From Bacteriovoracaceae bacterium UBA1018 (GTDB lineage: Bacteria; Bdellovibrionota; UBA1018), in NCBI GenBank assembly GCA_002291495.1, contig DBAE01000153.1, forward strand, positions 799-6,321: a DNA stretch of 5,523 nt, given 5' to 3'. Made by a program: the position numbers and the translations under genes. The notes beneath the pieces were generated by a model. It did not search any database and was not told the origin of the DNA. It saw only the letters and a list, made by a program, of their open reading frames with translations. How positions within the stretch are numbered: position 1 is the first letter of the stretch; each line of letters begins with the position of its first letter. Shown here piece by piece: positions 1 through 5,523 of this stretch.

Positions 1-581
1 TCGAGTCGATGAAGAACGATTTGAGTTTCTTCTTCTTCAGTTTGATAAGTCATCACGACTAGTTCAAAACGATCTAAGATTGCTTCACTGAGGTGAGAGG
101 TGGCGACAAACTCTTTCGGATTTTGAGTGGCGATGACCAAAAATCCTGGCTTAGCTCGAACCTCTCCAAGGCGAGGAATTAAGATCATCCGCTCATCAAT
201 CGCTGGTAATAAGATATTCTGAACACCTTCTGGCAAACGATTGAGCTCATTGATAAAAAGTACTCCTCCAGTTTTCATCGCCTCAACCAATGGGCCAGGA
301 ATAAATGAATCCGAAGTAAAACCTTTTTTGATCACAGTCGGGGGATCAAACCAGCCCGATAATTTCTGTTCAGAATATCGGCTGTCACCATCCACTCGAA
401 AAACGGGTCGATCTAACTCACGTGTGATGGCTAAAGCGAGATGAGTCTTACCTACTCCAACAGGACCTTCCAAGAGCACATTGCGAGAGGCACGGATGCA
501 GGCTCTGAGTTTTTGCAACTCGTCCTCACGTCCTACCAGCTCAAGCGATGTGTTATTTTTTGAAGATTCTTTTTTGCTCAT
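1..581 (-). CDS. MoxR-type AAA+ ATPase, N-terminal 193 codons (runs off left edge)
   Basis: This is a P-loop AAA+ ATPase of the MoxR type. Such proteins usually work with a VWA-domain partner as chaperones that remodel or activate metal- or cofactor-containing enzymes in the cytoplasm. Visible motifs are Walker A GPVGVGKT (residues 39-46), a Walker B-like VLFINELNR (107-115), sensor-1 IATQNP (149-154) and an arginine-finger-like LDRF (169-172). The Walker B position that is normally Asp is Asn111, followed by the catalytic-type Glu112. The start is the ATG at 579-581, because the frame has a stop only five codons upstream. No close Shine-Dalgarno is visible; the nearest AGG lies inside the end of kamE, about 16 nt away, so translation is probably coupled to kamE, which ends 8 nt upstream. 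The C-terminal lid domain lies beyond the window. The family call is secure. A role in servicing lysine 5,6-aminomutase is inferred only from position. Confidence 0.9.
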   Translation of the reverse strand, partial: MSKKESSKNNTSLELVGREDELQKLRACIRASRNVLLEGPVGVGKTHLALAITRELDRPVFRVDGDSRYSEQKLSGWFDPPTVIKKGFTSDSFIPGPLVEAMKTGGVLFINELNRLPEGVQNILLPAIDERMILIPRLGEVRAKPGFLVIATQNPKEFVATSHLSEAILDRFELVVMTYQTEEEETQIVLHRL

Positions 582-589
582 CGAGTTTG

Positions 590-1513
590 TTACTTAACCT
601 TTTTCAGCTTTTTAAGTTTGGCTTTTTTCTTAGCTTTTGGAGCTTTCGACTTTTTGATGACTTTAGCCTTAATACTTTTAACCAGCTTCTCAGCCTTCTT
701 AGCAATCACTTTTTCTCGTTTAGATTCTTTACTGCTATCTCCCCCTGATGCTTGTCGTCTCAGAAACTCTTCGACTACATAACTAGCAACATCCGAAGGC
801 TTGGTACCGACACCAAAGCCTGCGTCAAACCCACACTCTAGCGCCATAGGATGTGTAACCCGCGGCCCCCCCGCGACAAAGATCATCTTATCGCGAATTC
901 CTAGCTTCTCTGCTCGCGCCATGAGATCTTTCATGTCACGTTGATGGATGTTGTGCTGAGTCACCACTTTCGAAACTAAAATAGCGTCTGCTTTCTCTTT
1001 GATCGCAAGTTTTAGGAGATCGTCATTGAGGACCTGCGCTCCAAGATTTCTTGCATCTAGCCATTGATAACGCTCAAGACCGTAGTCTCCAGCAAAGCCC
1101 TTCATATTCATGATCGCGTCGATGCCTACCGTATGCGCATCGTATCCGGTACATGCGCCTAAGATAATGAGCTTTCGACCGATCTGAGTGCGAATGATCT
1201 CATCGATTTCGTCCCGTGATCTTTTTTTGGCTTCAACTTTGATCACTTTAATTTGTGTAAAGTCGACCGTGTGCCGGAGGTTTCCGTAGACAACAAAGAG
1301 AGCAAACCCGTCCGCCGCTTTTTCCATCGTAGCCACTTTGATTTGATCAAAGCCCATCTTTTGTACAAGCATGATAGCGGCTTCACGAGCCTCAGGTGAT
1401 GGCTCTACAGGTAAAGTAAAGGCAAGCTGAACGGTGCCATCATCCATGATGTCGCCATACGGTCTCAGTTTTTTTAGATCGACGGTCGCTGCGACGTTTT
1501 TTGTTCCTGCCAT
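590..1513 (-). CDS. kamE: Lysine 5,6-aminomutase beta subunit, B12- and PLP-binding, with basic C-terminal extension
   Basis: Beta subunit of D-lysine/beta-lysine 5,6-aminomutase (EC 5.4.3.3/5.4.3.4). With KamD it moves the terminal amino group of beta-lysine from C6 to C5, giving 3,5-diaminohexanoate. An N-terminal dimerisation-type region (about 1-105) precedes the cobalamin-binding Rossmann domain. The base-off/His-on motif is DAHTVG (125-130), with His127 as the cobalt ligand. SKVV (181-184) and AGGP (214-217) match the other two B12-fold motifs. Lys138 lies 11 residues after His127, the same spacing as the His133/Lys144 pair I recall for the C. sticklandii protein, so it should be the PLP Schiff-base lysine. 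The protein has 307 residues against about 260 for the family. The excess is a tail from about 261 with 22 Lys in 47 residues. The start ATG has GAGAG (minus strand 1522-1518) 4 nt upstream. kamD ends 17 nt before it. Confidence 0.97.
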   Translation of the reverse strand: MAGTKNVAATVDLKKLRPYGDIMDDGTVQLAFTLPVEPSPEAREAAIMLVQKMGFDQIKVATMEKAADGFALFVVYGNLRHTVDFTQIKVIKVEAKKRSRDEIDEIIRTQIGRKLIILGACTGYDAHTVGIDAIMNMKGFAGDYGLERYQWLDARNLGAQVLNDDLLKLAIKEKADAILVSKVVTQHNIHQRDMKDLMARAEKLGIRDKMIFVAGGPRVTHPMALECGFDAGFGVGTKPSDVASYVVEEFLRRQASGGDSSKESKREKVIAKKAEKLVKSIKAKVIKKSKAPKAKKKAKLKKLKKVK

Positions 1514-1530
1514 AAAGCTCTCACATCCTA

Positions 1531-3096
1531 TTAGAGAATATCAAAGAAGGGATTAAAGTATTGAGGGCTACGAAGCATCACACCATCGTGACCCTTGCCA
1601 CCGGTCTCGGTGCGACTGACTTCAGCAAACGCTTTTTGCTCAATCGCCTTCATGAGACCTTTTTTGTGAATCATTTCAAGATGGGCCAAAGTATCGTTTA
1701 AGACCTTCTCAGCCCACTTTTCAATCATTCCGCCTTTGTTAAATGTAATTTCTTTGCCAAGATCCTTTGCGCCGCCAAAAATGTATTTTGCGTTTTTGAT
1801 ACTCATCCAGCGATCTTGCAAGAGTGGCGTATGCATCGCCTCAGTGGCCATACCCAGTAACTGAATCGTCTGCCCTGTGAGGACTCCTACAAAGTTAAAC
1901 ATGGCGTCCATAAGATGACTATAAAAGATGTCTCCACACTTAAACCTCGTCGGAGGCATAAACTTAATCGGAGACTTAGGAAAAATATCTCGAGTCATTT
2001 GTGCCCGAGCAATCTCTAAGAGAAATACATTAGGATGCTCCGGATCCATCTCTTGCGCGTGTCCCAGACCCATGAGGTCTTGAGTCATGTGGGCATGAAG
2101 GGCAAATCGTTCATTGATAAATTGAGACGCCAACACTTGATGGCCATTCTCAACCGCGTCGGCAGTGGTGAGATAGTTATCCTCGCCCGTATGAATCACG
2201 ATACGAGAGAGTGCGATAATTCTTCGTGAAAAATGCTGGTCAATAAGTGTACGCTTCATATTGATGTCTCGGAATAGAATTCCGTACATCGCGTCGTTCA
2301 ACAAAAAATCGAGTCGCTCGAGCGCTCCGAGCGCAGCAATCTCAGTCATACAAAGGCCTGAGCAGTAGTTTGTTAAGCGTATATATCTACCTAGGCGTTT
2401 ACTCTCCTCATCGAGTGCTTCGCGCATGATCCGAAAATTTTCTTGCGTCGCATACGTGCCGCCAAATCCTTCAGTGGTCGCTCCATGAGGTACATAGTCC
2501 AAAAGAGATTGCGCAGTACTCCTGATCACAGCGATGGCGTCTGCTCCCGCCTGAGCTGCGGCTTTGGCCTGAATCACGTCATCAAAGATATTTCCGGTAG
2601 CAACAATTACGTAAAGAAGAGGCCCGTTCTTACCTTCGGAATCAAAGCGATCATTGGTTTCTTTGCGGATCGAGTCTCTGTATTCACGCTTTTCGATGAT
2701 CGATGCTTTTGCTTTTTCACAAAGCTCACGTGCTTTGGATTTAATCTCGTTGTCATCTGCCATCGGAAGTTTAAGGAGGTTGATCTTTCTTAAAGCGACA
2801 GCATTGCCAAGCTCTTGAGCTGTCATCTTTTTTTGAATCATTCCGTTGACGAACCAATGAAGAACTCCGCGATCGAGAACCTTTTCTTTATGAAGATCCT
2901 CGATGATCGCGTTTGCTTCAGGATACATTTGGCCACCGCGATTGATTGCGCCGTTTACGCCCAGGAGTCGAAGTGTCGCACGTTCGATAGCTACTGTCGT
3001 ATGGGTATTGATTAGCTGTTCGATCGGTTGTGCGATCTCCGCTGCGAGTTTGCGGCAACGATCAATGATTTTTGTATCTAGGGCGAGATGCGCCAT
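1531..3096 (-). CDS. kamD: Lysine 5,6-aminomutase alpha subunit
   Basis: Alpha subunit of the adenosylcobalamin/PLP-dependent lysine 5,6-aminomutase. It forms the TIM-barrel that holds the substrate and 5'-deoxyadenosyl group, and KamE brings cobalamin and PLP. The length of 521 residues is normal for the family (about 515-520). Active-site residues that I recall from the C. sticklandii enzyme all map with a constant +8 offset: Arg184 to Arg192, Ser189 to Ser197, Ser238 to Ser246, Tyr263 to Tyr271, Arg268 to Arg276 and Asp298 to Asp306. Such collinearity argues for an intact enzyme. Recognisable family segments include ERATLRLLG (38-46), HGATTEGFGGT (204-214) and NYCSGLCMTEIAALGALERL (243-262). 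The ATG start has a strong GAGGAG 5 nt upstream. The gene lies second in the kdd-kamD-kamE-moxR-like run, 69 nt after kdd. Lysine 2,3-aminomutase, which would make its substrate, is not in the window. Confidence 0.97.
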   Translation of the reverse strand: MAHLALDTKIIDRCRKLAAEIAQPIEQLINTHTTVAIERATLRLLGVNGAINRGGQMYPEANAIIEDLHKEKVLDRGVLHWFVNGMIQKKMTAQELGNAVALRKINLLKLPMADDNEIKSKARELCEKAKASIIEKREYRDSIRKETNDRFDSEGKNGPLLYVIVATGNIFDDVIQAKAAAQAGADAIAVIRSTAQSLLDYVPHGATTEGFGGTYATQENFRIMREALDEESKRLGRYIRLTNYCSGLCMTEIAALGALERLDFLLNDAMYGILFRDINMKRTLIDQHFSRRIIALSRIVIHTGEDNYLTTADAVENGHQVLASQFINERFALHAHMTQDLMGLGHAQEMDPEHPNVFLLEIARAQMTRDIFPKSPIKFMPPTRFKCGDIFYSHLMDAMFNFVGVLTGQTIQLLGMATEAMHTPLLQDRWMSIKNAKYIFGGAKDLGKEITFNKGGMIEKWAEKVLNDTLAHLEMIHKKGLMKAIEQKAFAEVSRTETGGKGHDGVMLRSPQYFNPFFDIL

Positions 3097-3101
3097 GATG
3101 T

Positions 3102-3107
3102 CTCCTC
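3102..3107 (-). promoter_or_regulatory. Shine-Dalgarno of kamD
   Basis: On the minus strand GAGGAG stands 5 nt before the kamD ATG. It is the best ribosome binding site in the minus-strand operon, while kdd and the MoxR-like gene have none that is clear. This suggests that KamD translation starts independently of kdd. Confidence 0.8.
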
Positions 3108-3115
3108 TGTTAATT

Positions 3116-3134
3116 TGCGTACCTCCGGTACGCA
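3116..3134 (-). promoter_or_regulatory. Perfect hairpin in the kdd-kamD spacer
   Basis: The transcript contains TGCGTACC, a GGA loop, and GGTACGCA: an uninterrupted 8-bp stem in the 69-nt gap between kdd and kamD, ending 8 nt before the GAGGAG ribosome binding site. No T-run follows, so it is not a standard intrinsic terminator. It may be an mRNA processing or stability element, or it may tune kamD translation. The inverted repeat is directly visible; its role is a guess. A second, shorter inverted repeat (TACGC / GCGTA, 3161-3174) straddles the kdd stop codon and uses the same core sequence. Confidence 0.55.
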
Positions 3135-3165
3135 GTCCGCCTCAACTTCCTAATTGTGTATACGC

Positions 3166-4248
3166 CTATGCGTACGACTCTTGGAATAACCGCATGAGCT
3201 CGGGGCTCTCCCGAAGTAGGCTTAACGCTAAGTCTGCATGTCCCTCAGTATAGCCATTGCCAATACGAAGGTCCACATCTGCTCCAACTCCTTCGGCGCC
3301 TAAAGCGGCTCGAGTAAAGCTTGTCGCCATACTAAAGAAGTAAACGATACCTTTGGGTCGGCAGCTTAGGATACAAGACATTTCGGTTTCTGGAATATTG
3401 GCGACATTAATCACAACATCACCCATTTTATTCTGAGTGAGCTTTGCAACTTCCGCCATAATGATAGTCGCTTGGCGAGCATCACCTTGAATTACATGAT
3501 CCACAAAAGGCAGCGTCTTTAGTCTCGAGATAGCGGCATCACTGTAATCGATCGCGATAGTTTTCACGCCGGGTTTTCTTTTAGCTTCATAGAGACACAA
3601 AATACCCGACTTACCTCCGCCTCCAATTACGACTACAGTTTGATTAGGCTGCACAAGTTGCCGTGTTTGAGCCGGAGCCCCCGCTACATCGAGAACTGCA
3701 AGGGCAAGGTTTTGTGACAAATCTTCAGGTAGACGAGCAAAGAGTCCTGATCCAAAGAGGATCGCGTGCCCCTCGATATCGACTCGGTCCACTTGAGGAT
3801 GGATCTTCTTAATCTTTCTAATCGTTAGCGGAGTCAAGGATAGCGAAACTAAAGTCGCGATTCGATCCCCGACTTGGACAGGTTTTTCTTGGATGGGAAA
3901 TTTAGGGCCGATTTCGGTAACTTTACCAATCAACATCCCCCCTGAGCCGGTCACTGGGTTATGTTGTTTTCCTCTCTTTTTAACCAGATCTAAAATATGT
4001 TGCTCGATCTTGGCGATATCTTTCCCGCAAGCTTCAGAGATCTGATGAAAACTCGCCGAATCGATGTTTAAGCTTTCGACTTCGATCAGAAGCTCATCTT
4101 CAGCGATCGGAAGAGATGGATCGATTGAGTCTGCTTGCTGAGGAAGCACACCTTGAGGTGAAATGACCCTTTGAAGGCCTAATTGATCTGCTGGTTTAAA
4201 CGACATGACGCCGAGCATATTTGAGCGATGAAATAAATCAAGATCCAA
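3166..4248 (-). CDS. kdd: L-erythro-3,5-diaminohexanoate dehydrogenase
   Basis: NAD(P)-dependent oxidative deaminase (EC 1.4.1.11) that converts 3,5-diaminohexanoate, the KamDE product, to 5-amino-3-oxohexanoate in the lysine fermentation pathway. The N-terminal part has the family-like LGLQRVISPQGVLPQ (23-37) and a GroES-like medium-chain dehydrogenase segment GSGGMLIGKV (101-110). The Rossmann fold follows, with VVVIGGGGKSG (205-215) and an acidic Asp234 at the end of the second strand, which favours NAD+. NGYTEGHADLAL (331-342) lies near the C terminus. The start is uncertain: the longest frame begins with TTG at 4248, with in-frame ATGs at 4218 (residue 11) and 4206 (residue 15), and none has a clear Shine-Dalgarno. 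The 4206 start would give 346 residues, close to the family length I remember, and fits the onset of recognisable homology. It is the first gene of the operon and has its own upstream region with a palindrome. Confidence 0.93.
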   Translation of the reverse strand: MDLDLFHRSNMLGVMSFKPADQLGLQRVISPQGVLPQQADSIDPSLPIAEDELLIEVESLNIDSASFHQISEACGKDIAKIEQHILDLVKKRGKQHNPVTGSGGMLIGKVTEIGPKFPIQEKPVQVGDRIATLVSLSLTPLTIRKIKKIHPQVDRVDIEGHAILFGSGLFARLPEDLSQNLALAVLDVAGAPAQTRQLVQPNQTVVVIGGGGKSGILCLYEAKRKPGVKTIAIDYSDAAISRLKTLPFVDHVIQGDARQATIIMAEVAKLTQNKMGDVVINVANIPETEMSCILSCRPKGIVYFFSMATSFTRAALGAEGVGADVDLRIGNGYTEGHADLALSLLRESPELMRLFQESYA

Positions 4249-4296
4249 GTCATTAAATCGGCTCTGTCACCCACCATAACCTCTGCTTTTAGGGAG

Positions 4297-4401
4297 CTCC
4301 AAGTCACAATTTACTCCAATTTATGTCCTTTGGACGGACCAGACGAACTGACCAAAGTTTGGACAGTTGGTGGTTAATGCTGACACAGGGGCCTCCAAGT
4401 C
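4297..4401 (+). repeat. 9-bp direct repeat CTCCAAGTC, two copies
   Basis: CTCCAAGTC occurs at 4297-4305 and at 4393-4401, 96 nt apart. Read on the minus strand, each copy is GACTTGGAG, preceded within about 12 nt by an AT-rich TAAA-containing stretch and followed by a C-rich one. They could be a partly duplicated promoter segment or two binding sites flanking the central palindrome. A chance repeat of this length in about 340 nt is not negligible. Confidence 0.4.
4346..4368. promoter_or_regulatory. Operator-like 23-bp palindrome upstream of kdd
   Basis: The left arm is AACTG plus CCAAA (4346-4350, 4352-4356). The right arm is TTTGG plus CAGTT (4358-4362, 4364-4368). All ten arm positions pair; only one symmetric A/A position (4351/4363) and the central base 4357 break the symmetry. 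A smaller palindrome, GTCC-TTT-GGAC, sits beside it at 4325-4335. A dyad of this size in a divergent promoter region is typical for a dimeric repressor or activator. The symmetry is directly visible; the binding function is inferred. No regulator gene is in the window. Confidence 0.5.
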
Positions 4402-4447
4402 CACTCATTTTATACACACAAGTTATTGAAACATAAGGCTGTCCTCA

Positions 4448-4533
4448 CCAGGGCCAACTTGGCCCAGGCGTTGCTTTAGTAGCTGGTAGGGACACAAGGT
4501 CGTTTCCCTATTAGCCCTGCGAGAGACAGGGCT
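4448..4533 (+). ncRNA. Three consecutive hairpins in the leader of the secreted-protein gene (possible cis-acting RNA)
   Basis: Three inverted repeats follow one another on the plus strand. The first is CC, A, GGGCC with an AACTT loop, then GGCCC, A, GG (4448-4468), with one A/A mismatch. The second pairs GGTAGGGA with TCCCTATT (4485-4492 and 4505-4512), including two G-U pairs and a 12-nt loop. The third pairs AGCCCTG with CAGGGCT (4513-4519 and 4527-4533) with a 7-nt loop, and it directly abuts the second. No T-run follows the last stem, so termination is unlikely. They would fold in the 5' leader if transcription starts upstream of about 4445. The first repeat is equally well read as a DNA palindrome. 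I do not recognise a known riboswitch consensus with confidence. Confidence 0.4.
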
Positions 4534-4577
4534 GCATGAGTGATGTGTAGATGTAGATACGTGCAGACGTAGAGAAC

Positions 4578-4584
4578 AGAGGAG
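4578..4584 (+). promoter_or_regulatory. Shine-Dalgarno of the secreted-protein gene
   Basis: AGAGGAG lies 6 nt before the ATG at 4591. Together with the signal peptide that begins exactly there, it fixes the start of this gene. Confidence 0.85.
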
Positions 4585-4590
4585 TGATGT

Positions 4591-5523
4591 ATGAATTTCA
4601 AGAAGACCGCATTATTAGTCGTGGGCCTATCCATGGTCCCAGCCGCAGCCTTCGGATCTGAAGAGCGTCCACTGACGCTAGCCGAGATCCAAGCTGCATC
4701 TTTTGATTTTAAAGTTTCAGTTCCAGATCCTGAAAAGCCACTGCCAGCTAAGCCGACTGTGGACCTTTCGTATAAAGTTTACGACGCTTGTAAACACTAT
4801 TACGTCAACAGCTGGAGCGAAGTAGATGGTAACCTCGCATTGAGCGTTTCCACTAAACGCGACGCCAACGGACGAAACGCGATCCAGTGCCATCAAGAGA
4901 TGGCTGCCAAAGCAAATAACCAGTGTGATGTAGTTGTCGACGGTACAAATATTACTTGCACTAACATCTGGGGAACTCCTGGCATGAACACTCGCGTGCT
5001 CATGAAGGATCGAGCTACTTCGGGTGTTGGATATGTTGAACGAGGCAACGGGCCAGAGAAGTTTGTCGATTTCTCACCAGCTCTTCAGTATGTGGATCAC
5101 GAGACCCGAGTCGCGCTGATTCAAGAAAAAAACGAAGAACAATGGATTTCTGAAATTGAAAATTGTCGAGCAACTGCTTCTGAATTGAAAGAAGCTGAAG
5201 CCGCTTACTTAAAACTCGAACGAAGTTCGGATTCAACCGGTAAGCTTCTTAACGGAAAAAATGTCAGCCACTATCGCCGTCTCATTGACGGAGCGTACAT
5301 GAAATTGGCTCGTGATGAGAAGAAAGCACTGGATAAAGAACTTGCGAAAGCCAGTGTAGATGATTTGCCTTCATTCATCTCTGCTTATCAAGCACTAGGC
5401 GAAGAATATCCTGAAATCCAAAAGGCTGTGACAAACACCTTAGACGAAATCGCGATCAGACTTCGTGACGCCGACCAATTTGATGATGCTAAGGAGGCAG
5501 TAGTTGCTGCAAAAGACCTAGCT
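4591..5523 (+). CDS. Secreted/periplasmic protein of unknown function, N-terminal 311 codons (runs off right edge)
   Basis: I do not recognise the family. The frame is open from the ATG to the window end with no stop. The N terminus is a clear Sec signal peptide: basic FKK at 3-5, a hydrophobic run at about 6-20, and a small-residue region PAAAFGS (17-23) for signal peptidase I. No lipobox Cys is present. The next part (about 24-165) contains Cys67, Cys100, Cys112 and Cys123, possible disulfide partners in an oxidising compartment, and looks beta-rich (SYKVYDACKHYYVNSW, 60-75). From about 166 on it is helix-rich and charged, with one more Cys192. The segment 260-311 alternates helices with Tyr/Ala/Leu spacing somewhat like helical repeats. 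The gene is divergent from the lysine operon, and nothing in its product points to lysine metabolism. It could be an envelope or periplasmic protein. Confidence 0.88.
   Translation, partial: MNFKKTALLVVGLSMVPAAAFGSEERPLTLAEIQAASFDFKVSVPDPEKPLPAKPTVDLSYKVYDACKHYYVNSWSEVDGNLALSVSTKRDANGRNAIQCHQEMAAKANNQCDVVVDGTNITCTNIWGTPGMNTRVLMKDRATSGVGYVERGNGPEKFVDFSPALQYVDHETRVALIQEKNEEQWISEIENCRATASELKEAEAAYLKLERSSDSTGKLLNGKNVSHYRRLIDGAYMKLARDEKKALDKELAKASVDDLPSFISAYQALGEEYPEIQKAVTNTLDEIAIRLRDADQFDDAKEAVVAAKDLA

Larger units (their letters stand above)
4249..4590. other. Divergent intergenic region (342 nt), no gene
   Basis: The region separates kdd (minus) from the secreted-protein gene (plus) and must hold both promoters. 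I see no convincing ORF, tRNA or known riboswitch. For the minus strand, a TATAAA at 4414-4409 could be a -10 box for kdd, but no good -35 stands at 16-18 nt, so this is weak. For the plus strand, no sigma-70 pair is convincing. Structures listed separately are a 23-bp palindrome, a 9-bp direct repeat and three hairpins. GAGTGATGT also occurs twice, at 4538-4546 and 4582-4590, the second copy touching the ATG of the plus-strand gene. Confidence 0.7.

Noticed and set aside
548..748. Plus-strand frame encoding a very hydrophobic 66-residue peptide that looks like a membrane protein
   Set aside because: It is the antisense shadow of the Lys-rich kamE tail (AAA/AAG read backwards gives Phe/Leu). 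It has no ribosome binding site, and kamE is clearly the real gene.
2443..2793. 116-codon plus-strand open frame
   Set aside because: It lies entirely antisense to kamD, whose active-site residues are intact, and shows no family features.
2903..3253. 116-codon plus-strand open frame spanning the kamD start and the kdd end
   Set aside because: It is antisense to two certain genes and to the spacer hairpin, with no recognisable motif.
4409..4414. Sigma-70 promoter for kdd at TATAAA
   Set aside because: The -10 match is fair, but no acceptable -35 hexamer stands at the right distance, so it is mentioned only within the intergenic entry.
4249..4445. Lysine or cobalamin riboswitch controlling the lysine/B12 operon
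   Set aside because: On the minus strand I found no B12-box-like GCCACTG segment and no lysine-riboswitch-like conserved core.
4513..4533. Intrinsic terminator
   Set aside because: The stem is good, but no run of T follows on the plus strand, and on the minus strand the following bases (AATAGGG) are not a T-run either. Its position in a leader also argues against it.
4441..4533. GEMM c-di-GMP riboswitch
   Set aside because: Only short fragments resemble the consensus. The conserved GCAAACC and ACGCAAAGCC stretches and the GNRA loop are not present, so I do not annotate it as such.
5015..5236. 73-codon minus-strand open frame
   Set aside because: It is antisense to the secreted-protein gene, whose signal peptide and ribosome binding site are strong, and shows no motif.

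Overview
The window carries most of a lysine-degradation (3,5-diaminohexanoate) operon on the minus strand and the start of an unrelated secreted protein on the plus strand. The base composition looks moderate, the genes are tightly packed, and Shine-Dalgarno sites are ordinary, so this is a bacterial chromosome segment. My best guess is a Gram-negative bacterium of the Bdellovibrio / former deltaproteobacterial type. That guess rests on overall feel (an amino-acid-consuming gene set next to an orphan Sec-secreted protein) and is not proven by any marker in the window.

Minus strand, in transcription order: kdd (3,5-diaminohexanoate dehydrogenase, 4248 to 3166), a 69-nt spacer with a perfect 8-bp hairpin, kamD (lysine 5,6-aminomutase alpha subunit, 3096 to 1531), 17 nt, kamE (beta subunit, 1513 to 590), 8 nt, and a MoxR-type AAA+ ATPase (581 to the left edge, incomplete). 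KamDE is the adenosylcobalamin- and PLP-dependent mutase that converts beta-lysine to 3,5-diaminohexanoate. Kdd oxidises that product to 5-amino-3-oxohexanoate. The other expected steps, lysine 2,3-aminomutase (kamA) and the 3-keto-5-aminohexanoate cleavage enzyme (kce), are not in this window. The cofactor residues of KamD and KamE can be mapped by constant offsets onto the residues I recall from the Clostridium sticklandii enzyme, so both subunits look catalytically intact.

The most interesting points are the MoxR-type ATPase joined almost end to end to kamE, with Asn where the Walker B Asp should be, and a strongly basic C-terminal tail of about 50 residues on KamE. Together they suggest a dedicated ATPase that services the B12 mutase; this is inference.

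The 342-nt divergent intergenic region (4249-4590) has no gene. It holds an operator-like 23-bp palindrome, a 9-bp direct repeat, and three consecutive hairpins in the leader of the plus-strand gene. That gene (4591 to the right edge, incomplete) encodes a protein with a signal peptide that I do not recognise: a five-cysteine N-terminal half followed by a long helical region.
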